Assembly: GCA_900104855.1 (NCBI GenBank)
Contig: FNSS01000001.1
Span: 1,550,001-1,614,000, forward strand
Source: Rhizobiales bacterium GAS188
GTDB taxonomy: Bacteria; Pseudomonadota; Alphaproteobacteria; Rhizobiales; Beijerinckiaceae
Direction: 5' to 3'
Length of the DNA stretch: 64,000 nt
Part shown: positions 41,617 through 50,499 of the stretch, piece by piece
Layout of the letters: each line of letters begins with the position of its first letter
How positions within the stretch are numbered: position 1 is the stretch's first letter
The notes under the pieces: model-generated
What the model was told of the DNA's origin: nothing
Databases searched by the model: none
What the model saw: only the letters and a program-made list of their open reading frames with translations
Position numbers and translations under genes: made by a program

Positions 41617-42492
41617 TCAGCGTCCAGCAATGTGCATGCTGCAGAAACTCCGAATTGCATGGACCAAGGCGGCAACGATCCGCTTGTGGTAGGGGCCGTT
41701 GCGGATTTCCTGTTCCTCCTTGCGGTTGACGATGATGCCGGTCTCGAGCAGCACGGCCGGCATCGACGCGGTCTTCAGCACCTCCAGGTCATTGAAGCGA
41801 TACACTCCGAGCCTCGCATCGAGCAGGGGTCGGTTTTCTCCGGAGATTTTCTCAGCGTGATGCAGTGACGGCGTGAGCCCCTGACCAAGCAGGGCCTCGC
41901 CCAGCAGCACCGCGAATTCTTTGCTCCCCTGCTGGTGACTGTTTTTACCGGATATGAACACGGAGTAGCCGTGGAAGTTATCGCTGTAATGCTGCAATCG
42001 ACCGTCCACCGTCCATTCGGATAAGTAGCGAGGCTGCACCGAGTCGTGATGGAGCGAGACCAACAGGACCGCGTGCTCATCCATTGCGATCTTCGTGCGT
42101 CTCTCGATCGGTTGCGGCGTGCCGCTCTCTCCCACGAGGAAGGCAGCGCCGAACCCGGCCTGTCGCAGCCCTGCAATGACCGCGTGGCCAAGGGAAAGAT
42201 TGTATTCGAACTCGGTGACCCCGGTCGCGCTGATGGCGCCGGGCTTCGCCCGGTCGTGGCCGATGTCGAGGGCAACACGGAATAGCGCCGGCTGGCAGGA
42301 GCGCGGGGCCGGTTGCTCCGCAGGCATCGCGGCGGTCCCATCCAGCACGACCGTCATGCCGGCCAGCGCGCCGAAAGCGAGAAAGGCGCAGCGGGGTTCT
42401 CTGACGCGTAGGGCGGGATGGGCCATGCTATCTGTATCCGGCATTGTCACGCGAACGGTAGAGCCTATGCGCATCCCTCGATAGGGTCCCAT
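41617..42492 (-). CDS. N-acetylmuramoyl-L-alanine amidase, Amidase_3 family
   Basis: A zinc peptidoglycan amidase of up to 291 aa. A hydrophobic stretch (CAFLAFGALAGMTVVLDGTAAMPA) after a short N-terminus suggests export. The catalytic domain has ALDIGHDRAKPGAIS, the Glu ligand in TEFEYNLSLG, the His in VSLHHDSVQ and the catalytic Glu in AVLLETGIIVNRKEE. It cuts the amide between MurNAc and the stem peptide in the periplasm. The start is uncertain: ATGs at 42492, 42474, 42444 and 42426 are all open, and the last would put the signal closest to the N-terminus. Confidence 0.85.
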   Translation of the reverse strand: MGPYRGMRIGSTVRVTMPDTDSMAHPALRVREPRCAFLAFGALAGMTVVLDGTAAMPAEQPAPRSCQPALFRVALDIGHDRAKPGAISATGVTEFEYNLSLGHAVIAGLRQAGFGAAFLVGESGTPQPIERRTKIAMDEHAVLLVSLHHDSVQPRYLSEWTVDGRLQHYSDNFHGYSVFISGKNSHQQGSKEFAVLLGEALLGQGLTPSLHHAEKISGENRPLLDARLGVYRFNDLEVLKTASMPAVLLETGIIVNRKEEQEIRNGPYHKRIVAALVHAIRSFCSMHIAGR

Positions 42493-42543
42493 CTACCGGC
42501 GGAGATCACGGACCCTTCGCATCGCAAGAAGGCCGCATCGTCG

Positions 42544-43335
42544 CTACATCGGCTTCCATCCCTTGGTGCCAAGCAGGATTCCATGGTTCCTGCCCGCGAC
42601 GTTGAGGTCGTAGACCCGCAGCTCGGACCAATCGAGCATTGTCCGAAGCTCGGTCAGCGAGTCCGCGCTCACCTTCTCATAGACCTGCGTCGCGAACAGA
42701 ATCTTGTGACGCGGGAATATCCGCCCGATGCGGCCGAGGATCTCGGTGATCGGTGGCTCGGTGCGCCGTAGGTCGAGTCCTGTGACTTCATCGAGCGCCG
42801 TGCCCCAAGGTGGCGCCACAAAGACGATGATTGCGTGCTCCGGCGGGATTTCCTGACCTTCGAGCAGCGACTGATAGTCGCCCTGCGTCAATGTGATGGT
42901 TCGGTCCAGCCCGGCGATGTTGCGCTTGCTCAACTCGAAGACATGCGGATCGAGCTCAAACGCAACCCCCGTGGAGTGTGGGACGTGGCGCAAGATCCAA
43001 TAAAGCGTGTTGCATGAGCCGGCGAAGGGATCGATGACGACGAACCGGGTGCGCGACAGCAGCGACGCGGCCAGGCTGGCGATGTCGCGGCCGATCCGAT
43101 CCCCCAAGAAATCGCTGGTGCATTCCACAGCAGTGCGGCCCAGTAGCCGAATGCCGCGCGCATACCATTCCGCCGGCGCCATCCCGTAGAGCCGGATGTA
43201 GTCGGGATCGGAAAAGCTATCGACGCCATATTGCTGAACCTCGTGAAGGTTCAGTACCTCACTGCGTTTCGGCCCATACAGCAGCAATGCCCGATCGTGC
43301 ACGGGCTCGTCACCCGGCTCACGGCGTTCGTTCAT
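42544..43335 (-). CDS. SAM-dependent methyltransferase, trimethylguanosine-synthase-like motifs
   Basis: A 263-aa Rossmann methyltransferase. Motif I is FVVIDPFAGSCNTLYWIL, the acidic loop is GVAFELDPHVFELSKRNIAG and motif IV is IIVFVAPPWGTALDEV. The APPWG tetrad with aromatic Trp recalls the SPPWG of Tgs1-type RNA cap guanine-N2 methyltransferases more than DPPY of DNA adenine enzymes. The nucleic-acid or small-molecule target is unknown. ATG 43335 has GAGGGG 7-8 nt upstream. It follows the DNA ligase gene on the same strand after 73 bp. Confidence 0.65.
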   Translation of the reverse strand: MNERREPGDEPVHDRALLLYGPKRSEVLNLHEVQQYGVDSFSDPDYIRLYGMAPAEWYARGIRLLGRTAVECTSDFLGDRIGRDIASLAASLLSRTRFVVIDPFAGSCNTLYWILRHVPHSTGVAFELDPHVFELSKRNIAGLDRTITLTQGDYQSLLEGQEIPPEHAIIVFVAPPWGTALDEVTGLDLRRTEPPITEILGRIGRIFPRHKILFATQVYEKVSADSLTELRTMLDWSELRVYDLNVAGRNHGILLGTKGWKPM

Positions 43336-43408
43336 TCCCTTTCCCCTCATTGTTCCCGGCTCGCAGCGCCGCAGGCTTGTTGATGCACCCGCGCCTATGC
43401 CGCCCCCG

Positions 43409-44356
43409 TCACCCGTCGTGCCGCCAGCCCCTGACGATGGGGTGGCGCAGTTCGCCCGCCGGGGTGAACCCTCGATGTTCGACCTGGGCGACCACCGGCC
43501 GGCCGGCGTCGAGTGCGGTGCGGAGCTCACGCCCCTTGTTGGCCGACAGGCCCGATCCGGCCCAGCCGCAGGGCACGAGCTCACCGGCCTCGAGCCTGGC
43601 GAGCCGCAGCGAGCGCAGTGCCGCCTTGGCCGGCGGGGCCGCGCCGATCACCGCGAAAGGCTCGGTCGTCGTGCATTTGGTCTTGCGCCAACTGTCCGCC
43701 TTGCCGGAGCGGTAGGGCGAGCCGCGGCGTTTCGAAACAATCCCCTCGAGGCCCATGTCGCAGGCCCCACGCAGGACCGTCAGCCCGTCGCCGACGATCT
43801 CTTGCGAGAACTGCAGCCACGAACCTGGCCTGCGCAACAGGTCCGCCAGGATGGCGCGCCGGTCCTCGAGCGCCCGATCGCGCAGATCCTCACCGTCGAG
43901 GTGCAGCACATCGAAAGCCATCAACACGGCATGTGGCGCGGAGCGCCTGGCGAGCGCCGCGTGAATGTCGAAGAAGTCCGAGATGCCGTCCTTGCCCACC
44001 ATGACCGCCTCGCCGTCGATCACCGCAGAGCGGAGCTTCAGCGCCGCGAGCGCTCGGGCGGTGCCCGGCATTCGGTCGGCCCGGTCGAGGCCGCGCCTGA
44101 TGAAGATCGACACCTTGCCGCGGTCGATCACGGAAATGGCGCGGCAGCCGTCATGCTTGATCTCGTGCGCCCATTCAGGGCCCGAAGGCGGCGTCCCGAC
44201 GAGGGTCGGCAGGCAGGGCGCGATGAATGACGGCGGATGGTCGAACAGGCCGACCTGGCGCAGATCTGCGTGCTTGACGGTCGCATGGCTGGTGAGAAGT
44301 CCGGGGGTCGTATCGAACTTCCGACGGAACTCGCGCGTCTTGGGCGGCTTTGCCAT
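43409..44356 (-). CDS. Stand-alone ATP-dependent DNA ligase (LigD ligase-domain / LigC type)
   Basis: A 315-aa ligase: adenylation domain with motif I HEIKHDGCRAI (Lys nucleophile), motif III AFDVLHLDGEDL, motif IV LEGIVSKRRGSPYRSG and motif V SWRKTKC, then a C-terminal OB fold to the end. It seals nicked DNA using ATP. There is no polymerase or nuclease domain of full LigD and no Ku gene in the window. ATG 44356 is chosen (MAKPPKTREF). It may act in Ku-dependent repair with a Ku encoded elsewhere. Confidence 0.88.
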   Translation of the reverse strand: MAKPPKTREFRRKFDTTPGLLTSHATVKHADLRQVGLFDHPPSFIAPCLPTLVGTPPSGPEWAHEIKHDGCRAISVIDRGKVSIFIRRGLDRADRMPGTARALAALKLRSAVIDGEAVMVGKDGISDFFDIHAALARRSAPHAVLMAFDVLHLDGEDLRDRALEDRRAILADLLRRPGSWLQFSQEIVGDGLTVLRGACDMGLEGIVSKRRGSPYRSGKADSWRKTKCTTTEPFAVIGAAPPAKAALRSLRLARLEAGELVPCGWAGSGLSANKGRELRTALDAGRPVVAQVEHRGFTPAGELRHPIVRGWRHDG

Positions 44357-44581
44357 CCGATCAGGATTGCACAAAAATAGTGCCGGAGAGAAGGCCGCCG
44401 GCCGGGATCAAGACTTAAATCACATGACCGGCCAATTGCTGCTCCCGACCCAAAGCAGGCCTCGGGGCGGACAAGGAAGAATGGCCCCTCGACCATTCCG
44501 GTCTTGATCCAATTCACGCTTCGCCGGGGCAATATGCTATGCACCTCTAGCGCAAAGCGTAGTCCAGCCTGGAGAAGGCAG

Positions 44582-45562
44582 ATGAGACGACGCGAACTCA
44601 TCGCGCTTGTCGGCGGCGCAGCGATCATGTGGCCCTTCACGGTTCGCGCTCAGCAGCCGGCGATGCCGGTGATCGGATTTCTGTGCAGCGGATCCGCCGA
44701 GGCGTTTGCCACACAGGTGGCCGCGTTTCGCGACGGCCTTAAAGAGACCGGCTATGTCGAGGGGCGAAATGTCGCCATTGAATTCGCTTGGGCGGCAGGC
44801 CGATACGATGAGCTGCCATCGCTGGCCGCCGAGCTGGTAGGTCGGCAGGTTACCGTCATCGCTGCGGTCGGCGGCGCTGTCGCAGGGCTTGCCGCCAAGG
44901 CCGCTACCTCGACCATCCCCATCGTGGTCGTGATCGGGGACGACCCGGTAAAATACGGCCTGGTCGCCAGTTTGAGCCGACCGGGGGGCAACATTACGGG
45001 GGTAACTCTGTTTATTGACATTCTGACGGCAAAGCGGGTGGAACTGCTCACCGAGGTTGCGCCCGCGGCCGCCCTCGCCATACTCGTCAATCCGCGTAAT
45101 CCGAACGCCGAAACCGAAGCGAAAGACGCACAAGCGGCGGCGCAACAAAGCGGGCGGAAATTGCGCGTGCTGACCGCAAGCAACGAAGCCGAGATCGATG
45201 CCGCATTTGCGAACCTCTCCCAACAGGCGGGCGCTGTTCTGACAATTGGCACCGATACGTTTTTCTACAGTCGGCGGGATCAGCTCGTCGGGCTTGCGGC
45301 CCGGTATGCCATACCGACGATCTACTTCCACCACTGGTTCGGGCTCGGGGGTGGCCTGATCACCTATGGCGCGACTTTCACCGACGAGTTCCGCATGGCG
45401 GGAAGATACGCCGGTCGAATTCTGGCCGGCGAGAAGCCGAACGATCTACCACTCCTGCAGCCAAGCAAGTTCGAGCTGATAATCAATCTGAAGACCGCGA
45501 AGACGCTCGGCCTGGCGATCCCGCCCTCGCTGCTCGCCCGCGCCGACGAGGTGATCGAATAA
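44582..45562 (+). CDS. ABC-type substrate-binding protein, TrpX/YtmM (ABC_sub_bind) family
   Basis: A 326-aa exported protein with a Tat-like start (MRRRELIALVGGAAIMWPFTVRAQQ) and the family pattern IGFLCSGSAEAFATQVAAFRDGLKETGYVEGRNVAIEFAWAAGRYDELP, then VIGDDPVKYGLVASLSRPGGNITGV. These proteins occur in many lone copies in Bradyrhizobium-like genomes, usually without permease genes, as here. The ligand is unknown. ATG 44582 follows GGAGAAGG. Confidence 0.88.
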   Translation: MRRRELIALVGGAAIMWPFTVRAQQPAMPVIGFLCSGSAEAFATQVAAFRDGLKETGYVEGRNVAIEFAWAAGRYDELPSLAAELVGRQVTVIAAVGGAVAGLAAKAATSTIPIVVVIGDDPVKYGLVASLSRPGGNITGVTLFIDILTAKRVELLTEVAPAAALAILVNPRNPNAETEAKDAQAAAQQSGRKLRVLTASNEAEIDAAFANLSQQAGAVLTIGTDTFFYSRRDQLVGLAARYAIPTIYFHHWFGLGGGLITYGATFTDEFRMAGRYAGRILAGEKPNDLPLLQPSKFELIINLKTAKTLGLAIPPSLLARADEVIE

Positions 45563-45678
45563 GGCGCCGCCTGCCATTTGCCGGCGACGTCATCGAACGA
45601 GGCGGCGCTGCTCGTCGCCGCTCAAGAGGGTTCACGGACGGGGAAGGTTCACCACCGCTCGATCTGGCGGACGCCGGA

Positions 45679-45975
45679 TCAGCACCGGTGGGCTCCGCTG
45701 CGTCGGCTGGAGACCAGCTTCAGCCAAGGCGACGAATGGAAGGCGCTCATCAGCAAGTACATCGGGACCATTCCGTTCAGCGGTGACGCATCATGCACGG
45801 CAGAGCAGAGCGCATCCAGCGGGCCACCACCGAGAACGCCGGTGAGCAGCGCCATGATTGCGAAGGTCGGCGTGGCGGCAAGGCATAGCCAATCGGCTGC
45901 GCCGAGGGCGGCCGCGGCGCCCTCGTCAGCCCAGCTCGCACCGCCGGTCGAGCCGGCGTGACAGGCCTCGGTCAT
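45679..45975 (-). CDS. Small membrane protein paired with DUF899 gene
   Basis: A 98-aa protein with two predicted membrane helices (LCLAATPTFAIMALLTGVLG and PLNGMVPMYLLMSAFH) and several Cys/His residues (MTEACHAG, DALCSAVHDA). Its ATG at 45975 overlaps the stop of the DUF899 gene by 4 nt (ATGA), which supports translation and co-expression. I recognise similar small rhizobial proteins with the LMSAFH(S)xPWLKL tail, but no function is known to me. A plus-strand frame over the same bases is judged a shadow. Confidence 0.7.
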   Translation of the reverse strand: MTEACHAGSTGGASWADEGAAAALGAADWLCLAATPTFAIMALLTGVLGGGPLDALCSAVHDASPLNGMVPMYLLMSAFHSSPWLKLVSSRRSGAHRC

Positions 45976-46766
45976 GCCTTCGCGCCTGCGTCGAGGTTCC
46001 GGAAGGCGGCCTCTCCGGCGTCCGACACCTCGACCCATTTCGGGTCGGGCGCGGCCTCGGCGGCGTAATTGTCGTGCCAGTTCCACCATTTGTAGGGCGG
46101 GCTCTGGGGGTAGCCCTCCGGCGAGTCTTCCCACGTCTCCTGGCGGCCGAGCGGCGTCGCGTCGAGGTAGCTCCAGGTGGTCCCCATCGCCTCGTCGCCG
46201 CGGTTGTTGATAAAGTAGGTGCGAAACACGCGGTCGCCGTCGCGGAAGAACACATTATGGCCGTGCCACTCATCCACGCCGAAGTCGGCGTCGAAGCTGT
46301 CGGTGATGGTGTACCAGGGCATCTCCCAGCCCATCCGCGCCTTCAAGCGCGCGATGTCCGCCTGCGGTGCGCGCGAGGCGTACGCGAGTGTGGTGTCGCG
46401 GACGTTCAGATGGGCGAGGTGGGCGACCTGATCGGCCCCAAGCGAGCAGCCGCGGCAGGCATGTTCGGGCCAGCCGAACACCCCGGGTTCGAAGAAGGCG
46501 CGGTAGATGATCAGTTGATGCCGGCCTTCGAACAGGTCGAGCAGGCTCGCCCTTCCCGTCGGCCCCTCGAACGCGTACGCCTGCTCCACGGCCATCCACG
46601 GCATCCGCCGGCGTTCGGCGGCCAGCGCGTCATGGGCCCGCATCTGGGCCTTCTCCTTCACGAGCAGCTGCTGGCGCGCAGCCTCCCACGCTTGCGGCGA
46701 AACGATCGGTGGCGTGCGCATGGCGAGCTGTCCGCCTTTCCGGTCGTTCTCAGATGATTTGGTCAT
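45972..46766 (-). CDS. DUF899 family thioredoxin-like protein
   Basis: A 264-aa protein with the DUF899 pattern WEAARQQLLVKEKAQMRAHDALAAERRRMPW, then GRASLLDLFEGRHQLIIYRAFF, a CxxC in WPEHACRGCSLGADQVAHLAHLNVRDTTLAYASRAP, and the family end GTTWSYLDATPLGRQETWED. Thioredoxin-like fold by family; redox activity is inference. The start at 46766 or the in-frame ATG at 46721, which is nearer to the family start. Overlaps the next small gene by 4 nt. Confidence 0.88.
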   Translation of the reverse strand: MTKSSENDRKGGQLAMRTPPIVSPQAWEAARQQLLVKEKAQMRAHDALAAERRRMPWMAVEQAYAFEGPTGRASLLDLFEGRHQLIIYRAFFEPGVFGWPEHACRGCSLGADQVAHLAHLNVRDTTLAYASRAPQADIARLKARMGWEMPWYTITDSFDADFGVDEWHGHNVFFRDGDRVFRTYFINNRGDEAMGTTWSYLDATPLGRQETWEDSPEGYPQSPPYKWWNWHDNYAAEAAPDPKWVEVSDAGEAAFRNLDAGAKA

Positions 46767-46978
46767 GGTCGTTGCAACCTCCGGATTGGACGAGCTCCTG
46801 GGCCTTCTTCGGGCTGAAGCGCGACGCCGTCGCTGCCGATCGCTCGCTATTGGTCATGAGCTAACTTGGCACCGGGGTATCGAAAGGCGGGAGTTACAAA
46901 TGTGGCGGGATTCCGATGGACTCGTTGATCACGGCCGCGGCACGTGCACTCGCCAGGGGTGATGCAGTGCGTCCGCCG

Positions 46979-47746
46979 TCAGTCGCGCAATTCTTTTGCC
47001 AGCGCATGGTCATAACCCCGACTCGCGGTCAGTAACTGCACGGTATAGGGATGGTGGCCGGTATTGCTGTTCAATTGTGTGGCCGATAATTCTTCCAGAA
47101 TCTTGCCGTGGTTCATCACGCCGATTCGCCCGCACATATACGAGATCACCGCCAAATCGTGGCTGACCAGGATGCAGGTCAGCTTGCGAGTTTGCCGGAT
47201 TTCCGTCAGCAAGTTCAAGATTTCGGCCTGCACCGACACGTCCAGCGCCGAGGTCGGCTCATCCAGCAGCAGCACTTTCGGCTCCAGGATGAGCGCGCGG
47301 GCGATGGCCAGGCGTTGGCGCTGGCCGCCGGAGAGCTGGTGCGGGTAGCGGTAGCGGAAAGCCGCGCCCAGCCCCACCTGGTCCAGCATCTCGGCAACGC
47401 GCGCATCGGCGCGGTCCATGCGATGGATGGAGAGCGGCTCGGTCAGCATCGTGTTCACGCTGTGGCGCGGGTGCAGGGAGCCGTAGGGGTCCTGAAACAC
47501 CATCTGCACGTTTTTGAAGAAGGCGCGGCTGCGGTTGGGTGTGATGGCCTCGCCGGCGATGGTGATCTCGCCCTGCCAGTTGCGGTTCAGGCCGCACAGC
47601 ACGCGCAGCAGAGTGGATTTGCCGCAGCCGGATTCGCCGACCAAGCCGAATGTCTCCTGCGCGCCCACATGGAAGGACACGTCGTCCACCGCGCGCATCG
47701 CGCTCTGCGCGCCGAAGCTGACGCGCAGGTTTTTGACGGTGATCAC
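46979..47746 (-). CDS. Peptide ABC transporter ATP-binding protein, DppF-like
   Basis: A 255-aa ATPase with Walker A GESGCGKSTLLRVLCG, Q-loop VFQDPYGSLHPRHSV (typical of OppF/DppF), signature LSGGQRQRLAIARA, Walker B VLLLDEPTSALD and H-loop LVSHDLAV. It ends with the HPYTVQLL region common to this family but lacks the extended FeS-type C-tail seen in some. Last gene of the dpp-type operon; its ATG overlaps the stop of the DppD-like gene by 4 nt. Confidence 0.93.
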   Translation of the reverse strand: MITVKNLRVSFGAQSAMRAVDDVSFHVGAQETFGLVGESGCGKSTLLRVLCGLNRNWQGEITIAGEAITPNRSRAFFKNVQMVFQDPYGSLHPRHSVNTMLTEPLSIHRMDRADARVAEMLDQVGLGAAFRYRYPHQLSGGQRQRLAIARALILEPKVLLLDEPTSALDVSVQAEILNLLTEIRQTRKLTCILVSHDLAVISYMCGRIGVMNHGKILEELSATQLNSNTGHHPYTVQLLTASRGYDHALAKELRD

Positions 47747-48579
47747 GAGGACAGCCAGGCCGGGTCACGCGTCAGCACCGGCAGCCTGGCGCGCGTATCG
47801 CCCACGCGGGGAAGGGATGTGAGCAGCCCGCGCGTATAGGGGTGCTGCGCATGGGCCAGCTCGCTGGCCACGCATTCCTCCACGATGCGGCCGGCATACA
47901 TGATCAGCACGCGGTCGCAGAACGAGGCGACGAGGTTGAGATCGTGGCTGATGAAGATCAGGCCGAGGTCGCGCTGCGCCGCTAGCTCGTCCAGGATGGC
48001 CAGCACGCGCATCCGCACCGTCACGTCCAGGGCGGAGGTGGGTTCGTCCGCGATCAGCAGGGATGGTTCGGGCATCAGCATCATGGCGATCATGATGCGC
48101 TGGCCCATGCCGCCGGAGACTTCATGCGGATACAGCTCGAACACCCGCTTGGGGTCGCGGATCTGCACGGAGTCCAACATGGCCAGCACGCGCTCCCGAT
48201 CCTGCACACGGCTGCCGCGGCGGTCGGCCGGGATGGCCTCGGCAATCTGGTCGCCCACGCGCATAACCGGGTCCAGCGCGAATTTCGGATCCTGCATGAT
48301 CATGGAAATGCGCCGCCCCCGCACTTTCAGCATTTGCCGCTCGGTGCTGGCCAACAGGTCGATCTCCTGGAATTGCAGCGTCTTCGCCGTCACCCGCACC
48401 TGGGGTGGCGTCAGGCGCAGGATGGCCCGCCCGGTCATGGATTTGCCGGAACCGGACTCGCCGACAATGCCCACCTTCTCGCGCCCCACGGTGAAGGACA
48501 CGCCGCGCACCGCTTCCACCACCCGCCGCGCGGTGTGGAAGCGCACCCGCAAATCCTCGACCACCAATTGCGCGGTCAC
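47743..48579 (-). CDS. Peptide ABC transporter ATP-binding protein, DppD-like
   Basis: A 278-aa ATPase: Walker A GESGSGKSMTGRAILR, Q-loop IMQDPKFALDPVMRVG, signature VSGGMGQRIMIAMMLMPEP, Walker B LLIADEPTSALD and H-loop FISHDLNL, then the HPYTRGLLTSLP tail. The start is GTG 48579, overlapping the permease stop as GTGA. The usual signature LSGGMRQR reads VSGGMGQR here. The in-frame extension upstream lies in the permease gene and is rejected. Confidence 0.93.
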   Translation of the reverse strand: MTAQLVVEDLRVRFHTARRVVEAVRGVSFTVGREKVGIVGESGSGKSMTGRAILRLTPPQVRVTAKTLQFQEIDLLASTERQMLKVRGRRISMIMQDPKFALDPVMRVGDQIAEAIPADRRGSRVQDRERVLAMLDSVQIRDPKRVFELYPHEVSGGMGQRIMIAMMLMPEPSLLIADEPTSALDVTVRMRVLAILDELAAQRDLGLIFISHDLNLVASFCDRVLIMYAGRIVEECVASELAHAQHPYTRGLLTSLPRVGDTRARLPVLTRDPAWLSS

Positions 48580-49481
48580 GAGTCCGACCTCGGGTCCAGC
48601 AGGTCCCGCAGCCCGTCCCCCAGGAGGTTGAAAGCGAGGCTGGTGATCAGGATGGCGATGCCCGGCACGGCGGAAATCCACCACGCCCCGCTCAGATGGG
48701 CGCGGCCGCTGGACAGCATCGACCCCCATTCCGGCATGGGCGGCTGCGCCCCCAGGCCGAGGAAGCCGAGCCCGGCGGCGGTGATGATGATGCCGGCCAT
48801 GTTGAGCGTGATGCGCACGACGACCGACGGTAGGCACATCGGCACGACATGGCGCAGGATGATGCGCAAGGCGGACGCGCCCTGGATGCGCACGGCGGCG
48901 ATGTAGTCGGCATTGCGCAAGGTCAGCGTCTCCGCCCGCGCCAGTCGCGCGATGGGCGGCCAGGCGGTCAGCGCGATGGCGATGATGGCGTTGCGGATGC
49001 CCGGCCCCAGCGCGGCGACAAAGCCCAGCGCCAGGATCAGGCTGGGAAAGGACAGGAAGACGTCGTTGATGCGCATCAGCACCGTGTCCACCCAGCCGCC
49101 GAAATACCCCGCGGCGGTGCCGACCAACAGGCCCAGCGGCGCCACGATCACCCCCACCAGGCAGGCGATCATCAGCGTGACGCGCGCGCCATAGACCATG
49201 CGCGCCAATACGTCGCGCCCCAGATCGTCCGTGCCGAACCAATGCGCGGCACTGGGCGCGGCCAACCGGTCCGCCAGGCCTTCAGCGTCGTACCCCTCCG
49301 GCGCGATCAATGGCGCCAGCGCGGCAACCATCACCAGGAACAGCAGCACGGCCAGCCCGAACATCGTCAACCGGTTGCCGCACAGGCGCCGCCAGCCGAA
49401 ATACGCCCGCTGCAGCCGCGCCTGCCACGGCGAGGCGGTGACATCGGCGGTCAGCCATAGGCGGAAACTCTGCGCCGTCAT
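48576..49481 (-). CDS. Peptide ABC transporter permease, DppC-like
   Basis: A 301-aa permease with the OppC N-terminal segment (NRLTMFGLAVLLFLVMVAALAPLIAP), HWFGTDDLGRDVLARMVYGARVTL and the EAA loop AVRIQGASALRIILRHVVPMCLP. Six membrane helices are predicted. Its ATG overlaps the stop of the DppB-like permease (ATGA). It forms the channel of the peptide or nickel-chelate importer with DppB. Confidence 0.93.
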   Translation of the reverse strand: MTAQSFRLWLTADVTASPWQARLQRAYFGWRRLCGNRLTMFGLAVLLFLVMVAALAPLIAPEGYDAEGLADRLAAPSAAHWFGTDDLGRDVLARMVYGARVTLMIACLVGVIVAPLGLLVGTAAGYFGGWVDTVLMRINDVFLSFPSLILALGFVAALGPGIRNAIIAIALTAWPPIARLARAETLTLRNADYIAAVRIQGASALRIILRHVVPMCLPSVVVRITLNMAGIIITAAGLGFLGLGAQPPMPEWGSMLSSGRAHLSGAWWISAVPGIAILITSLAFNLLGDGLRDLLDPRSDS

Positions 49482-50494
49482 CGCGTGCGTGGGTCCAGCA
49501 GGCGATACAGCAGGTCGGTGATCAGGTTCAGGCCGATGAAGATGACGCCGACGATCAGTACGCAGGCCAGCACGGCGTTCATGTCGCCCGCCAGCAGGCC
49601 GGCGACGAGGTAGTGGCCGAAGCCGGGCCAGGCGAACACCGTCTCGGTCAACACCGCGCCTTCCAGCAGGAAGGCGTAGGCGAGGGCGATGACCGTGACG
49701 AGCTGCACCAGGATGTTGCGGAAGGCGTGGCGGCGGATCACCGCCCAGCCCGACAGGCCTTTCACCCGTGCCGCCACGATATATTCCTGCGCCATCTGCT
49801 CCAGCATGAAGCTGCGCGTCATGCGGCTGATATAGGCCATGGAGCCGTAGCCCAGGATGGAGCCGGGCAGCACGATATGGCTGACCGCGTTCCAGAACAC
49901 CTCCATGTCACCTTCCCACAGCGCATCGATGGTCATGAAGCCCGTATGGGTGTCGATACTGTCCATGTAGGCCACATCCAGCCGGCCGGGGCCGCCCACC
50001 CAGCCCAGCGTGGCGTAGAACAGGATCAGCCCCATCAGCCCCAGCCAGAAGGCCGGGCTGGAATAGCCCAGCAACCCGACCACGCGGGCGACATGATCGA
50101 TGATGCTGCCGCGATACACCGCCGCCACTATGCCCAGCGGCACGCCGATGCCCACACCGATGATGATGGCGAAGGTGGCGAGCTCCACCGTGGCCGGAAA
50201 CACCTTCACCAGGTCGTCGGCGACGCGATGGCCGGTGAACAGCGCATTGCCGAAATCGCCTGACAGCATCTGGCGCATATACAGATAGAACTGCACGTAA
50301 AGCGGCTTATCCAATCCCAGCTGGTGGCGCACCATGTCGTAGGTGGATTGGTCCGCCTGATCGCCCACGATGGCCAGCACCGGGTCGTTTGGCAGCATGC
50401 GGCCCATGAAAAAGGTCAGCGCGAGCAGGCCGAGCAGCGTCGTCGACACCGAGCTCGCCTGCCGCGCGACCACCTTCAATCCCGACAGGCGCAT
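49478..50494 (-). CDS. Peptide ABC transporter permease, DppB-like
   Basis: A 338-aa permease with LLALTFFMGRMLPNDPVLAIVGDQAD, DKPLYVQFYLYMRQMLSGDFGNAL and the EAA loop AARVKGLSGWAVIRRHAFRNILVQLVT, ending in the DLLYRLLDPRTR motif of the DppB family. ATG 50494 lies 5 bp behind the stop of the binding-protein gene. The upstream in-frame open stretch is the binding-protein gene in another frame. Confidence 0.93.
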   Translation of the reverse strand: MRLSGLKVVARQASSVSTTLLGLLALTFFMGRMLPNDPVLAIVGDQADQSTYDMVRHQLGLDKPLYVQFYLYMRQMLSGDFGNALFTGHRVADDLVKVFPATVELATFAIIIGVGIGVPLGIVAAVYRGSIIDHVARVVGLLGYSSPAFWLGLMGLILFYATLGWVGGPGRLDVAYMDSIDTHTGFMTIDALWEGDMEVFWNAVSHIVLPGSILGYGSMAYISRMTRSFMLEQMAQEYIVAARVKGLSGWAVIRRHAFRNILVQLVTVIALAYAFLLEGAVLTETVFAWPGFGHYLVAGLLAGDMNAVLACVLIVGVIFIGLNLITDLLYRLLDPRTR

Positions 50495-50499
50495 CGAAT

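Noticed and set aside
45578-45961. A 127-codon plus-strand frame behind the TrpX-like gene
   Set aside because: It overlaps the minus-strand 98-residue membrane protein, which has an ATGA junction with the DUF899 gene and sensible membrane helices; the plus-strand protein is low-complexity.
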